A stretch of DNA of 8,523 bases, taken from NCBI GenBank assembly GCA_945903925.1, contig CAMDPJ010000092.1, forward strand, positions 1-8,523. The letters run 5' to 3'. Every line of letters starts with the position of its first letter. The first letter of the stretch is position 1. This DNA comes from Chryseobacterium gleum. Its GTDB lineage: Bacteria > Bacteroidota > Bacteroidia > Flavobacteriales_C > GCA-002722245. The position numbers were made by a program, and so were the translations under genes. Under the pieces are notes generated by a model, which made no database searches, was not told where the DNA came from, and saw nothing but the letters and a program-made list of their open reading frames with translations. Positions 1-6,292 of the stretch are shown here, in pieces.

Positions 1-51
1 TTTTTACTTTTAATCTCAATAATTGTCACCTGTATTGTAAAAAAACATTAA
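1..51 (+). CDS. Possible C-terminal end of an upstream membrane protein (partial)
   Basis: Reading from base 1 gives 16 residues, FLLLISIIVTCIVKKH, followed by TAA at 49-51. A run of about 13 hydrophobic residues followed by two lysines and a histidine is how a final membrane helix with a positive cytoplasmic tail often ends. If real, this gene lies 26 nt upstream of gmd on the same strand and could belong to the same operon. The caution is that T-rich DNA encodes hydrophobic residues by default and only 16 codons are visible, so this may be an intergenic artefact. The family cannot be identified. Confidence 0.3.
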   Translation, partial: FLLLISIIVTCIVKKH

Positions 52-56
52 ATTCG
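23..56 (+). promoter_or_regulatory. Possible Bacteroidota-type promoter ahead of gmd
   Basis: TAAATTCG at 49-56 matches the Bacteroidota -7 consensus TAnnTTTG at all but one of its fixed positions. A TTG at 23-25 lies 23 nt upstream, at the long end of the spacing described for the -33 element. It would give a leader of only about 15 nt. The element overlaps the stop codon of the possible upstream reading frame, so it is either a promoter at a gene boundary or a chance match in AT-rich DNA. Confidence 0.25.
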
Positions 57-77
57 CATTTTAATCAAAAAATCAAA

Positions 78-1190
78 ATGAAGAAAGCGCTAATCACAGG
101 TATTACTGGACAAGATGGAGCCTACTTGGCCGAATTTTTATTAAATAAAGGATACGAAGTTCACGGTATCAAAAGAAGATCTTCTTTGTTCAACACGCAA
201 CGTATTGACCATCTTTACAAAGATTTACACGAGAAAAACGTGAAATTGATCAATCACTATGGTGATCTTTCTGATTCTACCAACATCATTAGAATCATTC
301 AGCAAGTTCAACCCGACGAAATATATAACTTAGGCGCAATGTCGCATGTGCAGGTTTCTTTTGAAGAACCAGAGTACTCTGCAAATGTTGATGGTTTAGG
401 TACCATGAGAATTTTAGAAGCGATTAGAATTTTAGGTTTAGAGAAAAAAACCAAGTTTTACCAAGCTTCTACTTCTGAACTTTACGGTTTGGTGCAAGAA
501 GTGCCTCAAAAAGAAACTACACCTTTTTACCCCCGCTCTCCTTACGCCGTAGCTAAATTGTACGGATACTGGATTACTGTAAATTACAGAGAGGCTTACG
601 GAATCTACGCTTGCAACGGTATATTGTTCAATCATGAATCACCCTTAAGAGGTGAAACTTTCGTGACTCGCAAAATCACTCGCGCAGTTGCAAGAATTGC
701 ATTAGGCTTACAAAAAGATTGTTTCCTTGGAAATATTGATGCCAAAAGAGACTGGGGCCACGCTCAAGATTATATCGAAGCAATGTGGTTGATGTTGCAA
801 CAAGATGCGCCTGAAGATTTCGTAATCGCTACAGGTGTTACCACCACAATTCGTGATTTCATCATCATGGCGTTTAGAGAAGTGGGCGTTGAATTAGAAT
901 TTACTGGAACTGGTATTAATGAAAAAGGTACTGTTGTTTCTTCTAGCAATCCTGATTATCTAGTTGCTATCGGACAAGTAGTTATCGCTATCGACCCAAG
1001 ATACTTTAGACCAACAGAGGTTGAATTGTTGATCGGAGATCCTACCAAAGCAAAAACAAAATTAGGTTGGTCACCAAAAAGAGACTTGGCTCAATTGGTG
1101 AAAGAAATGGTTGCCTCTGATATTGTTCTTTTCCAAAAAGATAAATTGTTGCAAAAAGCCGGACACGCCATTAAAAATTGGAACGAGTAA
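78..1190 (+). CDS. gmd: GDP-mannose 4,6-dehydratase
   Basis: This enzyme converts GDP-D-mannose to GDP-4-keto-6-deoxy-D-mannose in the cytoplasm, the first committed step toward GDP-L-fucose and related 6-deoxyhexoses. The 370-residue product has the usual length for the family. The N-terminal Rossmann motif GITGQDG is at residues 8-14, followed by KRRSS at 32-36, a region involved in NADP binding. The short-chain dehydrogenase catalytic set is intact and falls at the same numbers as in the E. coli enzyme: T132 and E134 in STSELYG, and Y156 and K160 in SPYAVAK. The GMD-typical NHESPLRGETFVTRK stretch is at 185-199. The frame is open to the window edge, but the ATG at 78 is the first plausible start and puts the Rossmann strand at the very N-terminus. 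It is preceded by an A-rich leader with no Shine-Dalgarno sequence. The stop lies 2 nt before fcl, the next enzyme of the pathway. Confidence 0.97.
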   Translation: MKKALITGITGQDGAYLAEFLLNKGYEVHGIKRRSSLFNTQRIDHLYKDLHEKNVKLINHYGDLSDSTNIIRIIQQVQPDEIYNLGAMSHVQVSFEEPEYSANVDGLGTMRILEAIRILGLEKKTKFYQASTSELYGLVQEVPQKETTPFYPRSPYAVAKLYGYWITVNYREAYGIYACNGILFNHESPLRGETFVTRKITRAVARIALGLQKDCFLGNIDAKRDWGHAQDYIEAMWLMLQQDAPEDFVIATGVTTTIRDFIIMAFREVGVELEFTGTGINEKGTVVSSSNPDYLVAIGQVVIAIDPRYFRPTEVELLIGDPTKAKTKLGWSPKRDLAQLVKEMVASDIVLFQKDKLLQKAGHAIKNWNE

Positions 1191-1192
1191 GA

Positions 1193-2140
1193 ATGGAAAA
1201 GAACGCAAAGATATATGTTGCTGGCCATCGCGGCATGGTTGGGTCGGCTATCGTTAGAAAGCTGCAAAAAGAAGGTTTTCAAAACATTATCACCCGCACT
1301 TCTAAAGAATTAAATCTTACCAATCAGCAAGCAGTAAGTGATTTCTTTGCGCAAGAGAAGCCCGAATACGTGTTTTTAGCCGCAGCAAAAGTTGGTGGAA
1401 TTCAAGCCAACAATGTGTATCGCGCCGATTTTATCTACGAAAACTTAATGATTGAGTGTAATGTTATCCACCAGTCTTATGTAAATAAAGTGAAGAAATT
1501 ATTGTTTTTGGGTTCTTCATGTATTTACCCTAAAAATGCTCCTCAACCTATTAAAGAAGAGTATTTGTTAACCAGCGTATTGGAAGAAACCAATGAGCCA
1601 TATGCTTTGGCGAAAATTGCCGGATTAAAAATGTGTGAGAACTACAAAAGACAATACGGCTGTAACTTCATCGCGGGAATGCCAACAAATTTGTATGGTC
1701 CGAACGATAACTACGATTTAAATAACTCTCACGTTCTACCCGCCATCATCCGTAAATTTCATGAGGCTAAAGAAAACAACTCTCCAAGCGTTGAGATTTG
1801 GGGAACAGGAAAACCTCGTAGAGAATTTCTACATGTAGATGATTTAGCTGATGCCTGCTTATTTTTAATGGAAAAATACGATGGTTTACAAGCAGTAAAT
1901 ATTGGTTTTGGTTCTGATGTGAGTATTGGTGAATTGGCTGAATTGGTTAAAAAAACTTCGGGTTTTACAGGAGAAATCATAAACAACACAGAGAAACCTG
2001 ACGGCACTATGAAAAAACTAATGGATAGTACTTTCTTAAATAATATGGGTTGGAAGGCTAAAATTCAACTGGCGGATGGTATTAAACAAGTTTATAATGA
2101 TGTTTTTGTTGAAAAGACAGAATCAATCACATTGCGATAA
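1193..2140 (+). CDS. fcl: GDP-L-fucose synthase (GDP-4-keto-6-deoxy-D-mannose 3,5-epimerase/4-reductase)
   Basis: This enzyme (also called wcaG) epimerises the Gmd product at C3 and C5 and reduces C4 with NADPH, giving GDP-L-fucose. The preferred start is the ATG at 1193, 2 nt after the gmd stop. The product is then 315 residues and opens as MEKNAKIYVAGHRGMVGSAI, matching the family's N-terminus. A longer frame from a TTG at 1178 would add five residues and overlap gmd, and is less likely. GHRGMVG at 11-17 is the NADP-binding glycine motif. The catalytic residues are S108 and C110 in GSSCIYP, Y137 and K141 in EPYALAK, and H180 in NNSHVLP. These are each one residue offset from the E. coli numbering. 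The protein has no truncation or missing key residue. It is followed 9 nt later by the exporter permease gene. Confidence 0.97.
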   Translation: MEKNAKIYVAGHRGMVGSAIVRKLQKEGFQNIITRTSKELNLTNQQAVSDFFAQEKPEYVFLAAAKVGGIQANNVYRADFIYENLMIECNVIHQSYVNKVKKLLFLGSSCIYPKNAPQPIKEEYLLTSVLEETNEPYALAKIAGLKMCENYKRQYGCNFIAGMPTNLYGPNDNYDLNNSHVLPAIIRKFHEAKENNSPSVEIWGTGKPRREFLHVDDLADACLFLMEKYDGLQAVNIGFGSDVSIGELAELVKKTSGFTGEIINNTEKPDGTMKKLMDSTFLNNMGWKAKIQLADGIKQVYNDVFVEKTESITLR

Positions 2141-2149
2141 AATCTACAG

Positions 2150-3058
2150 ATGAGCGAGCTTAAAATAAAAAAAAGAAAATCTTGGCAGCTCTTCAGTAAG
2201 CGCGATATTATCGACTTAATTAAATACAAAGACCTTCTTTTTACTTTGGTTAAGAGAGATGTCAATGTAGTTTACAAACAAAGCGTATTAGGGTTTGGAT
2301 GGGCTATTATCAAGCCATTGGTACAAATGGTAATTTTCACCTTTTTATTTACATATATCGCTAATGTTCAAATGGATGGAGACAATGTTCCATACGCAGT
2401 ATTTAGCTTTGTAGCATTGGTTCCTTTTACCTATTTTTCGGCAGCACTAACTGCCTCTACTTCGAGTTTAATTAGCAATGAATCTTTTATTACCAAAGTA
2501 TATTTCCCTAGAATCATCATTCCTATAGTACCCATTATTGCCAAACTGGTTGACTTTGCAGTAGCCTTTTTGGTATTGATTGGCATGCTTATTTACTATT
2601 ATTATAGCAGTCCGGGAAGCATTAATATAAGCTACAACATCCTCGCTATTCCCTTTTTAATCGCAATGTTAGTAGCCTTCTCTTTGGGTATTTCTTTATG
2701 GTTTTCAGCCATGGCTATTCAGTATCGCGACTTAAATCAAATTGTTACTTTTTTAGCTCAGTTAATGATGTATGCCGCACCAATCGTTTGGCCCTACTCT
2801 AGATTGATAAACATAGCCAATGACGCTGAAAGATGGATAGGCATTAAAGGATTTGCAAATTTTATTGAAACAGCTTATAGTTTTTTTCCCTTGGCTGGAA
2901 TTATAGAAGGCTTTAGATCGGCATTAATTGGAGGGAGCGCTTATGGAGAGATGCCTTATGGACTAATTTTGAACGGCAGTATCACCACATTATTTTTATT
3001 AATTACCGGACTTTACTTCTTTAGAAGTAAGGAAAGTATATTTGCAGATGTAGCTTAA
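2150..3058 (+). CDS. wzm: ABC-2 type polysaccharide exporter, membrane subunit (Wzm/TagG-like)
   Basis: This is the inner-membrane permease of a polysaccharide ABC exporter. Two copies would pair with two copies of the downstream ATPase to move an undecaprenyl-linked glycan from cytoplasm to periplasm. The 302-residue length is a little above the usual 260-280. A basic amphipathic N-terminus is followed by the family-typical segment VKRDVNVVYKQSVLGFGWAI at about 34-53. About six membrane segments are visible, near residues 50-70, 82-104, 121-151, 163-190, 196-216 and 272-292. The tail FRSKESIFADV resembles the usual C-terminal end of these permeases. The stop overlaps the start of the ATPase gene by one base (TAATG at 3056-3060), so the two subunits are translationally coupled. 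O-antigen, capsule and teichoic-acid permeases are too similar to separate here. An O-antigen or other surface glycan is favoured by the didermic type of host and the Wzt-like partner. Confidence 0.92.
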   Translation: MSELKIKKRKSWQLFSKRDIIDLIKYKDLLFTLVKRDVNVVYKQSVLGFGWAIIKPLVQMVIFTFLFTYIANVQMDGDNVPYAVFSFVALVPFTYFSAALTASTSSLISNESFITKVYFPRIIIPIVPIIAKLVDFAVAFLVLIGMLIYYYYSSPGSINISYNILAIPFLIAMLVAFSLGISLWFSAMAIQYRDLNQIVTFLAQLMMYAAPIVWPYSRLINIANDAERWIGIKGFANFIETAYSFFPLAGIIEGFRSALIGGSAYGEMPYGLILNGSITTLFLLITGLYFFRSKESIFADVA

Positions 3059-4344
3059 TGGAAAATGAAACTGTAATAAAAGTTAGCAATTTATCTAAGC
3101 GCTACCGCATTGGCCTTAAAGAAGAACTTCACGATAGTTTAGCTTCTTCAATCACCGCGTTTCTTAAATCACCATTTAAAAGCTTTAAAAAGCTAAAAAA
3201 TTTAAGCAATACCAATGCGAATTCAGAAGACATATTTTATGCTTTAAAGAACATAAGTTTTGAAGTAAAAAAAGGCGAAGTACTAGGTATAGTAGGGATG
3301 AATGGTGCTGGAAAAAGTACACTATTAAAAGTATTATCTCGAATTACTGAACCCTCTTCAGGCGAAATTGAACTTAAAGGAAGAGTAGCCAGTTTATTAG
3401 AAGTAGGAACTGGTTTTCATCCTGATTTAACAGGCAGAGAAAACATTTTTTTGAATGGTACTATTTTGGGAATGACCAAAAAAGAAATCGTTGAAAACAT
3501 GGAAGAAATTATTGAATTCTCGGGAGTAAGAAAATTCATCGACACTCCAGTAAAAAGGTATTCTAGTGGTATGCGTGTAAGATTAGCATTCTCAGTTGCT
3601 GCCAACTTAGATCCTGAGATTTTGATTATCGATGAAGTATTGGCTGTAGGTGATTACGAATTTCAAAATAAATGTTTGAGTAAAATGCAAGATGTTGCCA
3701 ATGGCGGCAAAACAATCTTATTTGTGAGTCACAACATGGCCGCCGTAAATCAGCTGTGCACAAGAGCTATTTTACTAAAAAAAGGCGAAAAAATTGCCGA
3801 CGGAACGGTGGCTGAAATTATTGCTGCTTATAAATCAAACAATAGTTCTGGCAGCAACAATAAAGGGTTAACTGTTTTAGAACCCAACAGTGATCTTACT
3901 TTTCAATTGTTGAAAATTGCGCTAAAAAATAAAGAAGGACAGATTTCAGATCATTACGAGCATGAAGAGCATATTAAAGTAGAAATCGACTTTAGAATAT
4001 CGAAACAACTTCCCAACTATTACCTCCACTTCAATATTACAAATGTGGAGGAGATAGTAGTGTATGTTGCAACCGACGAAGAACTTTCTGAAAATTACCA
4101 CGCAGGCACTCTTGCGCCTGGCGATTACCAATACAGTTTTGAATTGCCGAAATCACTGCTTAAGCCAGGAAAGTACAATGTGAATTTGTCTTTCTGCAAT
4201 CAGTTTTACCCTCAAGTTCAAACTTGCCCCGACATACTTTCATTTGAAATAATTGACACCACTACTACACGTGGTAGAAAACAATTGTATAGAAGAGATG
4301 CCGTTGTGGCGCCAGATATTGAGTGGAAATTCACTGAAATTTAG
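3058..4344 (+). CDS. wzt: Polysaccharide ABC exporter ATPase with C-terminal Wzt-type glycan-binding domain
   Basis: This is the ATPase that powers the adjacent permease. The nucleotide-binding domain spans about residues 5-255. It has Walker A GMNGAGKST at 80-88, the family-typical LLEVGTGFHPDLTGREN at 113-129 where a Q-loop would sit, and a YSSGM signature at 168-172. Walker B ILIIDE is at 188-193, with a following AVGD D-loop and the switch histidine H225. A roughly 40-residue basic insertion (about 20-60) before the second strand is normal for Wzt and TagH proteins. After a Ser/Asn/Gly-rich linker (about 258-270) comes a domain of about 155 residues with alternating beta-strand-like segments, as expected for the Ig-like Wzt C-terminal domain. 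In characterised systems that domain recognises a modification at the non-reducing end of the glycan. Full length (428) and the C-terminal domain argue for this type over a short KpsT-type ATPase. It ends the + operon and faces the - strand operon across 45 nt. Confidence 0.93.
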   Translation: MENETVIKVSNLSKRYRIGLKEELHDSLASSITAFLKSPFKSFKKLKNLSNTNANSEDIFYALKNISFEVKKGEVLGIVGMNGAGKSTLLKVLSRITEPSSGEIELKGRVASLLEVGTGFHPDLTGRENIFLNGTILGMTKKEIVENMEEIIEFSGVRKFIDTPVKRYSSGMRVRLAFSVAANLDPEILIIDEVLAVGDYEFQNKCLSKMQDVANGGKTILFVSHNMAAVNQLCTRAILLKKGEKIADGTVAEIIAAYKSNNSSGSNNKGLTVLEPNSDLTFQLLKIALKNKEGQISDHYEHEEHIKVEIDFRISKQLPNYYLHFNITNVEEIVVYVATDEELSENYHAGTLAPGDYQYSFELPKSLLKPGKYNVNLSFCNQFYPQVQTCPDILSFEIIDTTTTRGRKQLYRRDAVVAPDIEWKFTEI

Positions 4345-4401
4345 TATTTATCTATTTTTTTGTATTTGTTTATTTTACTGATTTCTATTCTAAATTTTCA
4401 G
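4334..4401. terminator. Inverted repeat flanking the convergent junction; possible bidirectional transcription end
   Basis: CTGAAATTTAG at 4334-4344 pairs with CTAAATTTTCAG at 4390-4401, apart from one extra T. Each arm contains the stop codon of the gene that reads into the junction. The 45-nt interior is strongly T-rich on the + strand, with seven T at 4355-4361, and has no GC-rich hairpin. A canonical intrinsic terminator is therefore not visible. The arms could form an AT-rich stem with a long loop, or could be a by-product of similar C-terminal codons in two AT-rich genes. Confidence 0.25.
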
Positions 4402-5403
4402 CGACTTTCCATTCTGTTTGGCGCTTTCGGTAATTTTCATCAACACCTTCAATGTTTTCAAGGCATCTTCCCCCGAACATAAATTCTCTTGTTTTCCTTT
4501 TAAACAATTGAGCAAATGATCGTACGTGCCAATCATAAAACTTCTGGCTTTACCAAATGTTTTTTTATTGATATAATCGGGCTCTCTGTAGGTGGAACAA
4601 AAATCACTGGACTTTGACCCTATCACCTCAATTTCTAACCCCCACATGCTATTTAAATTAATCTTTCCTTTTTCTCCGATAAGAGAAATCTCACTTACAC
4701 TATAACTATCAGAATCAACGCAATAAAGCGAAGCCACAGCATTTTCAAAATGTAGTGTTGCACTAACATTTACATCTCCTTTAGGAGCCGCTATCAGATT
4801 GTTTTTAACTGCAGACACCGCTTTTACTTCACCTAAAAAATACCGTAGTAAATCAACAATATGTGTACCCCCATGAAAAACGCCATGATCGTATGAAGCA
4901 GTTGCAGCATAAACTTTACCTATAGCTGTATCTCTCACGTATTCGTTGGAAACGTATTCTTTAAATTGTTTAATCAGTCCATCAAATCTTCTCATATGAT
5001 TCACAATCAACTCCACCTTTTTTTTCTTACACAACTTAATAATGCGCTCCGTTTCTTCTAAAGAATCAGCAATTGGCTTTTCACATAAAATATACTTTAC
5101 CCCTAGTTCTGCAAATTGTTCTATATACAAACAATGGGTATCTGGATGTGTTGCGATTACCACAGCATCGGGAATTTTGTACGCACACAAAGCTTTAGCA
5201 TCAGTAAAATGAGGAACTTCAGGATAGAGTTTATCTTTCCATTCCAAAGCATTCGCATCGTTATCAATTACCGCCATTAAATTCAATTGATAATTAGAGG
5301 CAATTGCCTCTGCGTGACTGGCAGGTTTAACTCTCACCAAATCCATTTGGGCTCCCATGCCAATCCACCCACAACCTACCAATGCAATATTGTATTTTTT
5401 CAT
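4390..5403 (-). CDS. Gfo/Idh/MocA family oxidoreductase (third of three in the operon)
   Basis: This is a predicted NAD(P)-dependent sugar or cyclitol dehydrogenase acting in the cytoplasm on an unknown substrate. The 337-residue product has the two-domain layout of the family. The N-terminal Rossmann motif GCGWIG is at 10-15, and the conserved EKP is at 108-110 (lysine K109 is normally catalytic or cofactor-positioning). GGTHIVDLLRYFLG at 178-191 supplies the usual His-x-x-Asp pair (H181, D184), followed by a beta-sheet substrate domain. A longer loop after the glycine motif, leading into PASHAEAI (27-34), resembles a subgroup I associate with polysaccharide loci, though that link is from memory. 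The ATG at 5403 puts the first beta-strand at the N-terminus, and the preceding gene ends 4 nt upstream. It is the last gene of the - operon. Neither substrate nor cofactor preference can be read from the sequence. Confidence 0.88.
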   Translation of the reverse strand: MKKYNIALVGCGWIGMGAQMDLVRVKPASHAEAIASNYQLNLMAVIDNDANALEWKDKLYPEVPHFTDAKALCAYKIPDAVVIATHPDTHCLYIEQFAELGVKYILCEKPIADSLEETERIIKLCKKKKVELIVNHMRRFDGLIKQFKEYVSNEYVRDTAIGKVYAATASYDHGVFHGGTHIVDLLRYFLGEVKAVSAVKNNLIAAPKGDVNVSATLHFENAVASLYCVDSDSYSVSEISLIGEKGKINLNSMWGLEIEVIGSKSSDFCSTYREPDYINKKTFGKARSFMIGTYDHLLNCLKGKQENLCSGEDALKTLKVLMKITESAKQNGKSLKI

Positions 5404-5407
5404 GATA

Positions 5408-6292
5408 TTAATATTCTAAATCTACTACCTTATTGGTTTTAAAAGATAATTCAATCGCATTTAGCAATGCTATACTTTCACACGATTGCTCTAATGAATA
5501 CTGTTGGAATTCACCTGTTCTCATATTCTCTAGCAAATAACGCAGCGTGTTTTGGTAAAAATCACCCCAAGCATCAATTGCACAATGCTCTATTTTCTCG
5601 CTGCCAAAAGCGCTTACTTCATATAACTCCTTTATACCATAAGGAAAATTTAATGTAATATGAACTCCACTGCTATGCTCTGCTATTGCTGTAATGGCTT
5701 TATTATTTCTCATAGAGTAAACATTTTTGATTCCTGTACCCAAAAGAGCAATTGCCAAATCTGTAATGTGCACTCCATAAAAAGGAAGCTTTTTAGATTG
5801 CTCTGTTTGTAAAAAAGTAGAGTCTGCAGGACCAACAAGATGCGCCGATTGCAAGCCCTTTAAACACTTTATTCTTTCTTGTAAATCTATAAATTCTGTG
5901 GCGTGAATAAACGGAGTAAAAGAACACAAAGGAACATTTTTCTCTTTTGCTAGATTACTTAATGCTTTAGCCTCTTTCCAGTCATTCGTAAAAGGTTTAT
6001 CTACATAAGTTGGTTTCAACGAATTAATAGCTACAGAAGCAGGATAATAATGACTTTCTCCGTAGCGTCCTGAAACAAAAACAACATCAGCATCTTGTAT
6101 CGCTTCTTGCGGAGTATGGGTTACATTTTCTATGCCCAGCAGGGATGCTTTTTCTTTTGCTTGCTGTTGATTTTCGCCCCATAAACTTATCACTCTTGCT
6201 TTACCAAAAAATTCTGATTTTGAATCATGCAATAATTCTGTGTAAGCCTCGGTATGACTACTATCGCAGCCCAGCATTGCAATTTTTATCAT
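5408..6292 (-). CDS. Divergent Gfo/Idh/MocA-like oxidoreductase with altered Rossmann motif
   Basis: This 294-residue protein is the shortest of the three oxidoreductase-like proteins here. Its overall plan is still Gfo/Idh/MocA: a first strand MIKIAMLGCD, a DKP triplet at 98-100 in place of the usual EKP, and GVHITDLAIALLGTG at 173-187 giving the conserved histidine H175 and D178. The first glycine-rich loop is unusual. Where GxGxxG is expected it has GCDSSHTEAY (8-17), with only one of the three glycines. Proteins with a G-x-D-(S/T)-S-H loop do occur in this superfamily, so the change alone does not show loss of function, but cofactor binding may differ. Its start overlaps the stop of the upstream sialidase-like gene by 4 nt (ATGA, 6289-6292), implying coupled translation. 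It could be an active dehydrogenase, a non-oxidative NAD-using enzyme, or a partner subunit for a neighbour. Confidence 0.8.
   Translation of the reverse strand: MIKIAMLGCDSSHTEAYTELLHDSKSEFFGKARVISLWGENQQQAKEKASLLGIENVTHTPQEAIQDADVVFVSGRYGESHYYPASVAINSLKPTYVDKPFTNDWKEAKALSNLAKEKNVPLCSFTPFIHATEFIDLQERIKCLKGLQSAHLVGPADSTFLQTEQSKKLPFYGVHITDLAIALLGTGIKNVYSMRNNKAITAIAEHSSGVHITLNFPYGIKELYEVSAFGSEKIEHCAIDAWGDFYQNTLRYLLENMRTGEFQQYSLEQSCESIALLNAIELSFKTNKVVDLEY

Noticed and set aside
438..635. Open frames antisense to gmd, fcl, wzt and, on the + strand, opposite the oxidoreductase and sialidase-like genes
   Set aside because: All are 60-80 residues, lie wholly or almost wholly within well-supported genes, and show no recognisable motif or leader. 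They are shadows of real genes.
1178..1192. TTG start giving fcl five extra N-terminal residues
   Set aside because: It overlaps the end of gmd and adds residues before the family-typical N-terminus, while the ATG at 1193 sits 2 nt after the gmd stop and fits better.
3862..3892. Short inverted repeat ACTGTT/AACAGT inside the ATPase gene
   Set aside because: A 6-bp stem with a 9-nt loop inside a coding region is within chance expectation for this base composition.
4345..4389. Canonical rho-independent terminator at the convergent junction
   Set aside because: The T-run at 4355-4361 has no GC-rich stem just upstream. Only a long-loop AT-rich inverted repeat is present, so it is listed with low confidence.
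4390..5403. Naming the oxidoreductases as specific enzymes (WbpB/WlbA, inositol dehydrogenase, NanY or GH109)
   Set aside because: The visible motifs are shared across the superfamily and none fixes the substrate, so no symbol is given.
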